From Ectocarpus siliculosus (Eukaryota; Sar; Phaeophyceae; Ectocarpales; Ectocarpaceae): DNA of 64,000 nucleotides. A program made the position numbers and the translations under genes. The notes under the pieces were generated by a model. It saw nothing but the letters and a program-made list of their open reading frames with translations, made no database searches and was not told where the DNA came from. Where the stretch lies: positions 398,850-462,849 of the forward strand of contig FN649744.1 in NCBI GenBank assembly GCA_000310025.1, read 5' to 3'. This document shows, in pieces, positions 35,162 to 48,071 of the stretch (its first letter is position 1; each line of letters begins with the position of its first letter).

Positions 35162-36231
35162 TTAGTCGAAAAATACGAGTCTTGTGCTTGCGCTGGGGGA
35201 GCGAGCAAGAAAGAGAGCGGAGGCTGGCTTTGATTTTCTTAAGTCAGGTGTAAGATAGGAACACAACAACGTTGTTTTTGTTTTTTCGTGTTCTCTCGGG
35301 AGAAAGGTGCGGAGAACGGCGCGGGGCACACCCCAGTAGGAGGGAAGCTGGGGCGGACTTAATAGTAGGCCGTGACGGTGGATTGGTTAGGTCTTGGTCG
35401 ATTGGCTCGCTTGGAGGCGTTCTTCTGTCCTCCTTCTGAGCTTTCTGCTAAGAAAGGAAGGGTTTGGTGCATATATGAGGTTTTCTTAATTATTTGTTCT
35501 CTTGTGTTCTCGTTCGTCAGTTTGGTTCATGCTCTCAAATATATCTCAATCCTTGTTTCTTTTAGTACCAGTGCTCCCTCCCGCTGCTTTCTTTCCGTTG
35601 TGGTGTTATCTCATCTTTGGAGTATGCAGAGGTGTTTCGTTTGTGTTGTTGGTGTCGTTGGATGACATGCCACGGGGGTGCTTTGTCACGGGGGGGCAGG
35701 CAGTTCAGGCCAGTGCGACAGGGGAATCCTCGAGATTCGAGGGATTTCCCGAACGCATCGACCAGCGACCCGAGGCAGGCGCCTGCTGTCTAGCGAATGT
35801 GTGCCGTGTTGTAGAATACGTTCAGTCGGGAGTTTGTGGTAGTCCTGAAGTTTTTTTGGGCTTGCACAATCCAGACGGGCTAGCTAGCGGAGGGACGACG
35901 AGATGAGAACGATGCCCCAATCGAACTGACTTGTCTTGGCACGTATCTGTCTGTAAAATGGGCGTTTAGTATGTTCGTGCCGACGCCCCTCGGGTTTCCT
36001 CTTGAAGGGAGGCCGGCGACCTGTTGTATATTTTCTCTCCGTTTTTTGGCTCTCTTGAGAATCGCGGCACCATGGCAACATCCATGTGTGTGGCTTATAG
36101 GTTGAAGGGTGGAGCAATATCTGTTTCTTTTCGTTTTTTTCGTTCTTCTTTCTGCCCGTGTTGGTCTTGATGGCCAGCAGGAGTGTCGGGATCGGGTGGT
36201 GGTCTTATGTAGCCTCTGACGGAGCTGCATG

Positions 36232-36283
36232 AGCAGCAGCAGCAGCCAGCAGCAGCAGCAGCAGGAGCAGCAGCAGCAGCAGC
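36232..36283. repeat. CAG-rich microsatellite
   Basis: AGCAGC units, interrupted by CCAGC and GGAGC, run across about 50 bases. On the minus strand this opens an Ala/Cys-rich frame without other support. Confidence 0.85.
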
Positions 36284-37967
36284 CACCATGTTTACGCGTT
36301 CAGAGCGTCATGATGATGGCTTCGGCCGATCCTTGGTCGGGAAACTTTTTTTGCGTTTGATTTTTGCTACGATCGACGGAGGGTGGTGCAGAAGCTGGGG
36401 TGCGAGCAGGGCGTCGAAGGTTAAGGTTGACACGTTTTAGGTTTGATTGCCGCGGTCCCATAAGGTCAGTACAGCATGTATGTTGTAACAGTGAGTACCA
36501 AATTTGCTCACGTTTTCTTACGTGGCTAAGCTTGAGTGTGTCCGGGGGGGAGGGGGGGGGCGCTATTGGTCGTGCCGGTATTAGGTCGCCCCGATCGAAC
36601 CCTTCTTTTTGCCGGGAACATGAACGTGGCTAATTCCGTGACACGCTCCATTCGCGGGAGACGGGCACGATGCGGGGGAGAATGGGTGGCGATCGGAACT
36701 CGAAAATTATTAACTTTGTCACGTCGTGGGTCTCATGGTGGGGTAGGCTAGGGTAGGCGATATCCAAGCGATGCATTTAGCGGCGGCCGTGTGTGAAACG
36801 GGGCCATTGACCCACAGTAACCGAAAAACCAAGCTTGAAACAGCTCTCACAATCGGCATGCTTGAAACAGGTTGTTTGGCAGTCCGTGTAGAGCAGGCGA
36901 TATCCAAGCGTTTCGATACAGGTGGCGTAGCATATGGTATAGCGGTGTTGACAAGTGTGTTTTCCGCCAGCGGAGCAGGCATGCCGGCTTCGTTCATCTT
37001 CGTTTAATGGGCGTATGTAGTGCTAATTCTTTTTAGGACATCGTAGTGGGTATGTGCCGATGTCCGTCTGCTTTCCTGTCTGTCTCGCGTCGCCATCAAT
37101 CCGTACAGTACAGAACAATGATTAGATGATAGGATGACGGAGGAGCAAAACAGGGGAAGAAGAAATAGGATGTTTTTTTTTTTTTTGTCCTTGCGCGGTT
37201 GCCGGCGGGAGCAGGAGGGTACGAGTTTTTTATTACGTGACGATTCTATTATTGTTCGTTTTCACTCCATTTCATTCCTGTTCGCGGCTTGTCGAGGAGG
37301 GCAACAGCAGTCCTTCTCTACAAGTATGAATCTGCAAAGACACCTATATTATCCCGGGGGGGGCGGGCTCATGGGGCAACTAGAAATAATTCTAGTACAT
37401 GTGGTGCGGTGTATCTTGTTGCGTTTGGGTCCACTCCTTTTTCTACCTGGACCGATTGTGGTGTCTATCGTTGTTGAAGGCGGACGGCACGAGGGTTGAT
37501 GTCGCAATTCGAACACATCTTTTCCTTGAAATATAGATGCGCTGTTGGCACCTTGCGGGGGAGGGGGGGGGGGAATCATGGTATCGAGTGTATGTACGAC
37601 TGCTGACTGCTTTTTCGGCGTTTTCACGACAAGGAACGAGGAACACAAATCACCCCCCCATCTTTGGCCAGGCAAACAGACAGCAGTAGCCTTGTTGGTG
37701 GTTCCAATGCCTGCCCGTACGTGCTGTGCATTTTTTTGGGAAGCCCCGGGGATGAGTACTGTTGGGTCATTGGTACGTTCCTTGTAATTTTGTCGCCCGG
37801 CCGACCGGCTTACAAAATGTCAAAAAATATGTTAGCTACCGGTTGCGTGTTTGTGCCCTTTTCGGATGAGCTCTGGAGGCGGAAAAATGGAGGCAAGCAG
37901 GCAGAGAGCAATCAGTCCGTGAATCGCTTGGCTTTGTTGAATGGAATATTGTGTCTCCTCGCGTATT

Positions 37968-37993
37968 TATGATGATGATGATGATGATGATGA
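37968..37993. repeat. (GAT)n microsatellite
   Basis: About eight GAT/ATG-phase units in the spacer. The run of Asp it would encode has no gene context. Confidence 0.85.
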
Positions 37994-38040
37994 TTTTGGT
38001 GGTGTTGAGTTTTTCACACTTGGTGGGAATCTCTGGAAGC

Positions 38041-38041
38041 A

Positions 38042-38072
<31 letters not shown>

Positions 38073-38078
38073 GCAGCC
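38041..38078. repeat. CAG microsatellite
   Basis: GCAGCAGTAGCAGCAG repeats over about 38 bases, in the same spacer as the GAT run just upstream. Confidence 0.85.
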
Positions 38079-38897
38079 ACCGAAACCGTTGCTTCTACTC
38101 CGACGTACTTTAACGGATATCGCAGTACTGGTATGACATTGCAAAGAGGCAGGTATAGCAGGCGCCGTCGTTGTTGGCCTATCGCGCCCTCCCCTCCGTC
38201 CCCCTCGTGAGGCCTGAAAAGGATCAAGGGCAGAGACGCTCTGTCCCAAATGTCGTTTCATGCGATGTATGTGTGGCTACTTTTTTTTTTTTTTTGGGCC
38301 AGTCTTACACTGAAGGAAGCGTGTCCACATACGTACTGCCGTAGCACAACGGCGGTTTTCTCGCAAGCACACAGCTAGGTCGTCTACTGTACTGGCGTTT
38401 TTTTTTTCTCGGTGCCGTGGCATGACTTGCTATGAACAAGGTACAGAGGTTGGTCGTCGACTCTCGCTTAGATGCGTACATATTTAGTTACAAGTATCGT
38501 GGGAGTAGCGAGTAGCACCAGGGGAGGAAGACGGAGGGTGGGGCAAAGAGGGAACCGGCATGCTTCCCCCGTCGCTTCGTTGGTTGCTATCCTAGCTCTC
38601 CTCTTGTGGATTTTTTTTGGAATGTTTTTTTGTTGGTGTTTCGCACGTTCGGTTTATTTTGTGGTACATGTACTGTAGCACGACGACAGTTCAGTGTGTG
38701 CAGGCGGTGGGAGCTGGGTCGTGCGGGTGCCCTGTGATCTTGAACGGGGTCCGCTGTGTGAGGCTAGTCTGCAGTCTGCTTAGCCTATGCATATAGTGTT
38801 GCTGTTTTCAGCCCTGTGAAGTTGCTCGTCGATGGACAAGAAAGAAGAGAGTGAGTGCTGCATCAGATTCGTCTGTCTGCGTTTTGTCGTGTGGGAG

Positions 38898-38900
38898 GGA

Positions 38901-38959
<59 letters not shown>

Positions 38960-38960
38960 C
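38898..38960. repeat. (GGCA)n microsatellite
   Basis: About fifteen perfect AGGC/GGCA tetranucleotide units in the spacer downstream of HSF. A shorter run of the same unit (four copies) occurs at 28160-28176 in an HSF intron. Confidence 0.95.
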
Positions 38961-40462
38961 GTGGTTCAACCTCCTTCCCGGGTTAAAAGGATGGGATAAT
39001 ATCCTGCTTCGGTATTGTGGTGTAGCTAGCTCGGATGGATGTCAATCAGGATGCAGCGGGGTTGGTGGCAAGAGCGGCTCCTCCTCCTCTACTGTCTGTA
39101 GGTTGCTCATGTTGATATCCACTGCAATAATGATGGTGATGAATGAACAGGCTTACAGCCAGCCGCAACCAGACGCGATGCACGAACAATGACGGCTACC
39201 GGAGACAGAGAGACGATCTATTACAAGAAGTTTGCACACCTACCTTCGTGCATTACTTCCGGTTCTCAACTGCCGTTCATAATTGAAGCCCACGACGGCG
39301 TGCGTTTGGCCACGGGCCTACTGTGCGAAACCCAACGAACTACAGAACGGTTGCTGTAAGAACTTGCTCAACAGTTTGTTACTGTAGACTGGAGGGGTTT
39401 TTCGTGTGTTTTTCACGTATCTCAGCGCTTACAGCATTTCCGCCGGACAGGAGCTATCTCGGATCCGTGGTCACACAGAAGGGTTAAGGTTCCTACCCCT
39501 GGGCCCCCCTACCAACCCAACTCCTGCGTTGCTTGCGTTCGGAGGGTGCAATGAAAAAGAACTTAGACCTGCAACAGTTTAGCAAGAACATTGATTGGCT
39601 GTCGGTTTCTTCACCGTCGTCACTGAGAAAGGAAGCCGCGAGGGTTGACCCAAAACAACAGGATTAGGGGTACAGCAGTATAGTACAATATATTATGTGG
39701 TGGTGGCGCCCACAAAGACCTACTATCTTCCCTACGCACGCCAACCAAGCTCAGTACGAGGTGCAAACCCTAGCCGTACACCCAACCAGCCGTAAACTTA
39801 AGAATCACAAAGTGAGAGACAAGTTGTTCTTCGTGTTCGAGGATACAAAATCCTCCCCGCCGGATAGAAACAAAGGCCGGTCCTTGCTCGCGTGTGGTGC
39901 TACGCAGCAGTTGAACTAAGCGGCTGGACGGTGGAAGGAGAGACTGCACTGCCTGCTACAGGAGCGGCTGGCAACAGCAGTGGCTAGACCTCACACGCAC
40001 CACCACTTGAGAAAATGTACAATAGCCGAAGGTTGAGGGTTCAAACTCCTAGAAAAATAATATTGCGTATTGTACCAGTAGTCTACAGTCTAGGAACCTT
40101 GAGCCCCATTTTTGTTCGACCAACGCTCCTTCACAGAAAGAAGCCAGCCTCGGACAACGTAAGAGAGGTGGCCATGTATGTATGCGGAAAACGCATCGAA
40201 TGCCCAGGATCAAAACTATTTCATTGAGGATGTACAGATAACAACGACGCTAGTTTTCCCGTGCGTGTTCTCCGAGAGATCCCCAGGTAAAACGTTAGCC
40301 TAGAAAAATGTACACGCCACGTCTGGATTACTTACTATCCTAGAGGACCACGATTTGACGACAACATGATGAGAATTTTGCACACGAAGCCTTCTCTACG
40401 TGGGGTATATTTCTTGGGCAAAAAAGGGCGTGCGTCACAGACAGAAACAGCCAGCGAACGGC

Positions 40463-41356
40463 CTAAAGCTGAACGGGCGACGCCACGGTCGCCAACGAAA
40501 AAGGGGGCGAAACAGGCGCCCGCGCGCGAGGACCCACAGCGTTAGTTACCACCCGCAGCCCCCTCCATTTCCCGGGCCCCGCCCTCAGGGTGCGCCGGGT
40601 GCCTACTCCTAGCGACCTCAATAGCCTTTGCCGCTCTCGGTCAGCCTCCCTCTGCTCCGCCGACCGCTGCGTCCTCATGGAAACCATGTCGGCCGCCAAG
40701 GCTGGGATGGCTGACCGGTTGCTGCTGGGTTTCCCACACCTACCCCCGCCGCCTCCAGCGCTATCAATGTCGGCAGCGAGGCCGGTGGTTTCCGCGCGAC
40801 AGGTCTCTACCACAGAGAGGGCCGCCAGAAGCGGAGACTCGACAAACATCTCTTCTAAGGAGCGTGTCGGTGAAACACCCGAAGCCTCAGCGATGTTGTT
40901 CCAGCTGCCAACGGTTGTGTCCCCACGCCCTTTGTCTCCCGTTCTTTGGACACCACCGGCGTAGAACAAGCTTCGACGTTGTTCCTCCGTCATCGAAGAC
41001 GCAGTCCCCCCCCCCCCCTCTAACGTGTTGGGCGCTGCCCCCGCCGCTCCTGAGCCCCGGTCGCCCGCTGAAAAATTCCTGGCACGGGGAGCAGCACCGC
41101 TGCCCTCGACTTCTGCCGCAGGCTCCCGGCCACCTTTCACGCTACGGCGTCTGTTGTTCTTGTTGTCGATTTGCTTCGTGTGCCTGGTGTGCTTCGAATT
41201 ACGGCGCCCGGCCCTTGTTACCGCCTCTCCGGACAGCCTTCGGACGAGCCGGCTGGCCGCATTATTGAAAGAGGACGGCGTGACTTCATCGGACGCTGCT
41301 GCAACGGCAACGTGAAAATCGCCGTTGAGTTCTTCCAGGCCCGGATGCTCGCTGGG

Positions 41357-41390
<34 letters not shown>

Positions 41391-43695
41391 GCCGCTGCTG
41401 CAGCTACGGCTGTGCGTAAGCTGGGTTCGTCAAGGTCCGATGGCTCTAGAGCGGTGACGTTGGCAGCGGGTCTTTCGAGCGGGGGGAGTATGCATCTTTC
41501 TAAACCTGGAGGTGGCGTGTTAAGGAAGGGCGGCGGTTGGCACGGGCGGAGTGTTGTACGACGGCTGGCCATAAGCTAATGATCTTCCGAACGCGGGCGA
41601 TACTGGTACACGTACACCATGCAACATGTCAGGTATAACCTTCGCTTGCCTCCCAATGGTCGAAAGTGATCCGGGTAGTGTAGGGGTGACTCCCCCCCCC
41701 CCCCCCCCCCCTTTCATTTTNNNNNNNNNNNNNNNNNNNNNNNNNNNNNNNNNNNNNNNNNNNNNNNNNNNNNNNNNNNNNNNNNNNNNNNNNNNNNNNN
41801 NNNNNNNNNNNNNNNNNNNNTTTGGCCCCCCCGGGTTTTCCCTTTTTTGTTTCGGGTTTTTTTTTTGGGGGAAATTGGAGCGGGAAAAAAATTTCCCCCG
41901 GGAAAAAGTTTGGCCCATGATTCCCCCAGGTTGGGGCCGGGGTTGGGTTCCCTTAAAACCGCCCCCCAGGGGGTGGAAAACCAGGGGTTTTTTGGAGGGG
42001 GGGGGTTTGCCTTTTTTTTAACCCGGGGGGGGGGGTTTAAAGAAAGGGGGGGGGTTGCCCCGGGGGGATTTTTTTACGCGGGCGGCCCAAAAGTAAAGTT
42101 TTTTCGAAACGGGGGGGAAATGGGACCCCGTCCCCCCGCCAACATTCCGGGTTAACCCTTCCCTGCCCCCCCAAGGGTAAAAAGGGTCCCGGGTGGGGGG
42201 GGGGGGCCCCCCCCCCCCCCCCCCCCCCCTTGCATCTTCGGTGAACATCACGATCCAGAATAACATCGATGGCGTCCGGACACCGCTAGGAAGAAGCACA
42301 GTTGGAATGGATATGATCCCCGGCGTTTGTCCGCTTGTGCATCTATCTTAGTGCGCATCAAACAGGTTTTTCAGTATGACCTCACATTAGTCTGAAGTCG
42401 TGAGTAGAACAATCGCTCTCCATCCGCGCGCCACCCCTACGGAGTTTATCTCTGTCCTTTCTCCCCGGTGTCACCGTCCCAGGTTCAAGATGTAGCAACA
42501 CCGTTATTGCAGCTACTCTCCTCCCTCCCCAATATATTCTCGACCCACACATCCCGCTTCCTCTCCTTTTCTGCTTCTTACCGGATGGCATCTCGGCGTC
42601 GCCTTTCTGGGCGAAATGCATCAGCTCCTCCGGCAGGGGGATGGGTATGGCGACCGTGGTGGGGGTCAAGGTCTTACCCTCTTCCACGAACTTGGTGGTG
42701 CATAGGTTGACCTTTTTTGGGGCGCCCCTACCCTTGAGGGATTGCTGGAAGGCGATGTGCGAAATTTTGGGTGGGGGGGACGAGGCGTGAGTCATCGACA
42801 AGCAAAGCCCTAAACACGTACGGACGTGTGTTTGGGATCGTTGGGGCATGTGAAGGATCAATGAAAGGCAATCACGCGCGCTCGAGCTCGGGAGGGGCAG
42901 GGATGGGGGGGGTGTCGGGGATATTGGCGGCGCACGGATCGATCCGTCTTGTCCAGGGCTGACTCTTGCTCTTTCGGAATCACTGCACGTGTTGATCGAA
43001 AATGTTGCAGCAGATCGATCGACAGACTCGTCTCTTCTCCCTCACCGAGCTATCGAATTCCCACCCGGACGCCATTGGTAGCGGTTGCATCCCCATCAGC
43101 AGAAGAAGTTGCTTGGCAGGATCCCAGTTGTCGCTGCTGTTGTTAGTGTCGGGTGGGGTGGCCGTCGGCCTCTCAGCAGTTCTCGGCAAGGGAGGGCGAG
43201 ACGTGGAAGGAGTGCTCTCTCTGGATGTCTCTCTGGATGACGCTGACGCGGGAGCTGCCGCTCGTTGAGTTGTCGCACGACCGAGAAAGGCAACAGCAGC
43301 GGCAGCAGCAGCAGCAGCAGCAACGTGTTTTTAGAAGCAGGCGCATCTGTTTCGGCCGAAAAAAAGTGTCGTAACATCACCCAGGTCCAGCCGGTGATAG
43401 CAATATTGGAAACGCCTGCTTACCGTTGCTGCAGGTCCGGTTTGAGTGGGGCAGTGGCAGGGCTTCCCCCTTCCTGGAGCTCAAAACACGCTTGCGGAAC
43501 TCCTCGGACTTGTGCTGGAATGATGTGCACTGCCTTCTGGCAACCTTTACGCGAGTACGAGAAAGACATGCCGACAAGACAGATAGAGAGAGTGAGAGAC
43601 AGCGAGAGGGCGAGAGAGAGATAACGAGAGAGCGATAGCGAGAGAGAGAAAACGAGAGAGAGCGAGAGGGCGAGAGTGAGAGTGAGAGAGAGAGA

Positions 43696-43781
<86 letters not shown>

Positions 43782-44239
43782 CGGGAGCAAAAATGTCTCT
43801 CTGTGACAAACAAAACCCAGATTGGACTACTGTACCACTAGATTTACCTTTGCTCAGAAAACATGAGAGGTAGACCGCAGTTCGGAAAAAAGCCTCTTGA
43901 TACTGTAGGGTATTGCGTACAGGCAAATGTGATAGAGTATTTGTGGTTGAAAGATGAAACCATGGATCGGATCTACTCCGCTGAAGAACATCTATGTGCT
44001 CCAGGATCAGAGGTCTTCGGCTTGTCTAGAGAGGCAAGACCATGCCATCGGCAAGCGGCGCGGAACGACCAACGCACGCATGCCGAGATAATAGCATTTT
44101 CGTGGGCCAATGGATCTTGGTGTCTAGCATCGCCTGTTCGCCGTTTGTCTTTCGTTCTCGGGTACTGACCTCTCTTAACTGCGTGACAACCTCGATGACC
44201 GACTCGACCACCGTCGTTGACATGTCCGCTTCGACAACC
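40463..44239 (-). CDS. Unrecognised low-complexity protein, five exons
   Basis: Exons on the minus strand: 44239-44170, 43544-43424, 43254-43046, 42744-42582 and 41505-40463. Every junction is GT-AG and the phase agrees at all four, which supports the model strongly. The first exon lacks a certain start (it begins mid-codon, though ATG occurs at 44223), so further 5' exons are likely. Segments in order: [35 protein letters not shown]; a Ser/Thr/Pro/Arg-rich stretch; [38 protein letters not shown] and [20 protein letters not shown]; then a 346-residue tail with a run of about 15 Ala, [34 protein letters not shown] and an Arg-rich helix ([15 protein letters not shown]). No family is recognised. 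The intron at 42581-41506 crosses poor sequence. An alternative acceptor at 41576 would give a short C-terminus ending VPTAALP. Confidence 0.65.
41358..41404 (-). repeat. GCT/CAG-type repeat encoding polyalanine
   Basis: On the minus strand, GCA/GCG codons encode about fifteen Ala in the last exon of the 40-44 kb gene. On the plus strand the same bases read as a Cys run in another frame, which is not a gene. Confidence 0.9.
41690..42235. other. Poor-quality sequence around a 100-N gap (41721-41820)
   Basis: Nearly every base is doubled or tripled into runs (for example CCCCCCCGGGTTTTCCC and AAAAAATTTCCCCCGGG), which is the look of an unresolved Sanger read end. Frames here are meaningless. 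It lies inside the last intron of the 40-44 kb gene, so the coding model is not affected. Confidence 0.9.
43580..43786. repeat. (GA)n microsatellite with degenerate border
   Basis: About 200 bases of GA dinucleotides, perfect over roughly the last 80 and interrupted by GC, GT and AC upstream. It lies in the first visible intron of the 40-44 kb gene. Frames of Ser-Leu or Arg-Glu across it are artefacts. Confidence 0.95.
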
Positions 44240-45002
44240 CTGCACCATAGAAAATGGAAAATTGCGAGGTCAACACAACAGGGCTACATCGAAGGCCAGC
44301 GACCAATTTTGTACGGCCGCACCACGATGAGACAGAAGACAACGGCATTTCACGCCACAAGCATACCATAGATATTTCTAGTACGTTTCCGTCAGCTAAC
44401 CGTTGAAATACTCCACGGGAACGACAAAAATGTTGTCGATGAACCGACATCCGGAACAGGCCTTGGCGTGCCATCTATCGCCGGTTCGTGCGTTGTGCTT
44501 TCATTTGTTGGTAGCACCCGTGCCGTGTTGAATGACTGGCTTCACCTGAACACAAGGCGCTTCACTTGGCGAATCTCGTCGTCGTTGTCTGAAGAGAGGG
44601 GATGATAGCAGCAAACGCGGAAAAGGAACGATGTCATGAAATCTACTTCTATGCAACAGAACCGAGGAGCTAGCCATCTGACTAGCTCAGAGAAGGGGGA
44701 CTTGTGTTGCAAGGAAATAAGGATGAACCACTAGTGCAGTGTTACAATAGCTCAAATTAACGCGCACATGCAAGCTTTGATAGACGGCCCAAACCTTCCA
44801 CTTCTAAGTTTTTTTTCTGACATACTGGAGAGTTTCGCATTCTTCGCAACAGATCAACCCCATCACATTTGGCATAGGTCGTTTTCTCTGTTGACGCTTT
44901 AACCTAATCTCCGTACACGCCATGATACACGCGATTGTTTTGCTTAACGCGCTTGGCAAAACCGTCTCTCGAACATCATATCATGGCACCACGCCTTCTT
45001 AC

Positions 45003-45955
45003 ATGTGATTTCGAGATCCTCCTCATCATCAGAGGTCTGAGAGGAGTCGGACAACAAGTAGTCGTGGTCGTGGTCGTTCAATCTCTCCAGCATGCTCCGT
45101 TGCTCTTCATATCTTGGCCCTTGTCCTCCCGTGTCGCCGTGCTCAGCATCGCCGCCGGTGTTGGCGTCACAGGAGGTGCTCGGTCCTAAGCCCCACCCTG
45201 TCACGGACTCGTGTTTCCCGACACTTAGAACACAAGAAGACGACGAACGAGGGGATCGAAAGACGGGCATGACAGGAGAAAGAGGAAACAAGCTGCAGGG
45301 ACAGATGTGTATCTCGTGAGAGTTTGCACCTTGATAAGGCATTCAGGCTGTTCGCAGGCCTCGCATGGTTTGCACCAAGAAAGGCCGGGCGCGAGACGCC
45401 TCATTACCAGTTGCCGGTTGTTGCCTTGGGGCATGAATGGACCGTGCAGACGTTTTAAACTATTGGGGGTGAAACCCGTTGTTGGTGTCAAGAGGACGCC
45501 GCTGGCCACGCGGTTGCATAAACCATGATCGTTGCGCGTCGCTCCCTCGTGCATCGTCCAACAGATGACAGTCTAGAGTGTACATGTGCGTACGGGGCGT
45601 GGCCTCGTCAAGGAATTGGGGAAGGGAGGGAAGGGAAGGGGGCAGGGACGGACGGCAGAAAGCAACAAGGAACGAGTGGAAGAAGTACTAGGAAGTACCG
45701 GTTCTGCTCTTCTTCTGGATACCGGATGATAGCGGTGACGATACCTGGTTGCCTTTGTCGGGGGTTGTGCGGCGGTGACCCTGCTGCAGCTTGGCGGTCT
45801 CCTCGAAGACACCCCCGGCACTGCTTTCGTCACAGAGGGCCGGATCCTCGTCAAGGCGGCCGCTTTGCCGGCGGCATCGACAGCCCCGGGCACTGATCGT
45901 GCGCCCTCGTGTTGGTCAGTGTCGTAGTCGTCATCGTTCTCGTCTTGGGTGTTGG

Positions 45956-45993
<38 letters not shown>

Positions 45994-47838
45994 TCGTGGC
46001 AGTGAGCTGCACCGTCGGTGGGGTGGGTTCACATGGATGGCGACGCCATTGCCGAGGCGAAGTTGTCGTTGCAAACGCAGAGAAGAGGGTATAGCGAAGG
46101 GAGAGGGTGCGGTGAGCGCTTTCGGCGAAGAGTGCTGCCTAGTCAAGATATGTGGAACGCTGGAATAAACGTACGGAAAAACAGACTGTCAGTTGTCTCT
46201 GTTGGAATACCTCCAGATTGGATGGAGCTCTTGCGCGCCTGGTGGCGTGGCAGACACCTCTATACCTGTCCACTTTTGTTTGGAGCGTGAGCCGATACAA
46301 ATCGTTGGGTAACCACTCCTACAGCTGCAAGTATGTATAACACCAACGAATCGCTATGATGTACCTATGCATATGGCCGACAAATACCGACCCAATACTG
46401 CTGGAACACATCGACAAACTCAGACCAGCGATCGACATGTGGTACGCGCCTGGGGTCTCCGCCACAATGTCCTGGAAGACGTTGAATTTGCTGTTCAGGT
46501 TCCTGGCAATAGTGATGGCATTGCCAGCAGAATCGGCAAAACCAGCAACGCCAACACCGGCGGCAGTATTCGCAGGGTCAACAGCACTTGGTCCGGCACT
46601 GGCGACCTGGTCTTGTTCAGATCCGCCCGGCGCTTTGACGCTGTTGTTCAATCTCCCCTGTAGACGTTTCATGTGTACGGCGTTCAGAATACCGGAGTCA
46701 GGGTCACAAAAGGTTCCTTCTCAGAAATGAACGAACCCTGGGGGAGTTGCTGGTTGAAAGGGGAAACTGCAGAGATTTTGACGTAGAAAAAGCAGATTTT
46801 CTTGTCATCGGCCGGGGCAGGACAAGAAGGCGACGCGTTGCCGCCTTAGCAAGGTTTGATGAAAACATATCACCAATAGCAGTACAGTTCTGCTTCACCT
46901 TTGTCGGAAACTCCCCCTACATAGGAATCTCCACGACTTCCTCCAAGTGCACATCTTGAGAATGTTTCCCCCCAATTCTGACTCGTGTACTTTGGCCAGC
47001 ACCGCGGTCAGTGCTACCATACGATGCCACAAGCATGCCATGCGTCGAGAACGACATCCGCGAGAAAAAACTTGGGGGGCGTGCGGGCAAGAAAACGCTT
47101 TGTTAGAGCGTTTTTTGATCCGGCGAAGACAACAGGTATTTCATCGGTCAACTGGACAGTGCGATTGATACCCGAGAAAGAGAAGGTCATGCATACACCG
47201 CAAGGGTCGAGGGACCCCCCAACCACCTGTTTTTTTTCCCCCCGGGAAGACTGACGTCGGCCTACTAACGCGGGCGATGCTATCTAAGGAAAATGTTTAG
47301 ACCGGCACGATGCAAACAGACACAAAAATAATTACATCATTGTGTCAAGGCCCCAGGAACAAACGTTCGATGGTGTCGGGACGAAAAAGGGCCACGTCAA
47401 CCATTCCGCACACCACACAGCCACTAACTACACGACGGCAACATCGTTGACGACTAGCGCCCAAAATCAGCGAGATGCAGAGCTGCTGCAAGTATCCTAC
47501 AGAAAAAAGTAGGTGTTCGTCGTTGAGCCTGACCCAAGCATTTTTACTTTCGAAAGACTCGCTCACAAGAACGTCCGCAGAACACGTTGGCGCGGCAGAA
47601 CGTCCGGTAAGTGTGGCAGAATATTTCACCCCGATAGTCCCCGGCCTGTCACTTCCGCCCAACACGACTGCTGTTGAGAACGAGCCACTGCATTATTGCA
47701 CCTTTGCCGCGAGCCGATCGTTCACCCACCTCTGAGGTTGTCTTTGGCCCTTGGTTGTTGCTAGTGATGGTGCCCCCTGTACGTGTAGCCTTGAGCCTGC
47801 TCATCCTGTGAGCTCGGATGCTGGCAACGCTGCCACCC
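45003..47838 (-). CDS. Likely minus-strand exons, gene unresolved
   Basis: Several segments look coding on the minus strand, but I could not chain them with matching phase. (1) 45292-45003 has good splice borders and ends with an acidic stretch, DYLLSDSSQTSDDEEDLEIT. (2) About 45530-45340 has a Cys-rich end, WCKPCEACEQPECLIK. (3) About 46060-45740 holds an Asn run, then QDENDDDYDTDQHEG. (4) About 46660-46450 reads GRLNNSVKAPGGSEQDQVAS and later ARNLNSKFNVFQDIVAET. (5) About 47220-47020 reads TVQLTDEIPVVFAGSKNALT. (6) 47838-about 47727 reads LAASGSGGSVASIRAHRMSR and ends KTTSE before GTGGGT. They could be the C-terminal part of the armadillo gene above, the N-terminal part of the 40-44 kb gene, or a separate gene between them. 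Confidence 0.4.
45956..45992 (-). repeat. (GTT/AAC)n microsatellite, poly-Asn in a likely exon
   Basis: About twelve GTT units on the plus strand. Read in the frame that continues into the acidic DENDDDYD segment, they encode poly-Asn on the minus strand. Confidence 0.8.
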
Positions 47839-48071
47839 GAACCGCTCGCCGCCAGGCTGTATTCGGTTGGTGAGTACATGGAACGCATCCTATCTTACTT
47901 GTGGTTTCCGCGGTCGACTGTTCGGGGTGTGTATTGTAGACTATGGTGCTTTGCCGACCCGTGCATGTCGACCGACTCTTTCAGCGACTGAACTGACGCT
48001 TAATTTCGAAGGGAGGATACGGCAAGTAGTAGGAACTATCAAATATCGTTAGGTATTCCACAAATCGTTAC

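Larger units (their letters stand above)
35162..40462. other. 5.3 kb spacer downstream of HSF
   Basis: HSF ends on the plus strand and the next gene ends on the minus strand, so this is shared 3' flanking DNA. I see no convincing exon. It holds several microsatellites (listed), homopolymer runs of T and G, and at 36760-36910 two copies of GGCGATATCCAAGCG about 125 bases apart. Poly(A) signals could not be assigned with confidence. Confidence 0.5.

Noticed and set aside
41520-41575. Alternative last exon of the 40-44 kb gene ending VPTAALP
   Set aside because: Its acceptor (CATTAG) has no pyrimidine tract, while the acceptor at 41506 (CCACCTCCAG) has one and opens a 346-residue frame in the right phase.
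41626-42299. Open frames rich in Gly, Pro and Phe
   Set aside because: They come from homopolymer-inflated poor sequence next to an N gap.
43580-43790. Long Ser-Leu and Arg-Glu frames
   Set aside because: They are translations of the GA microsatellite in an intron.
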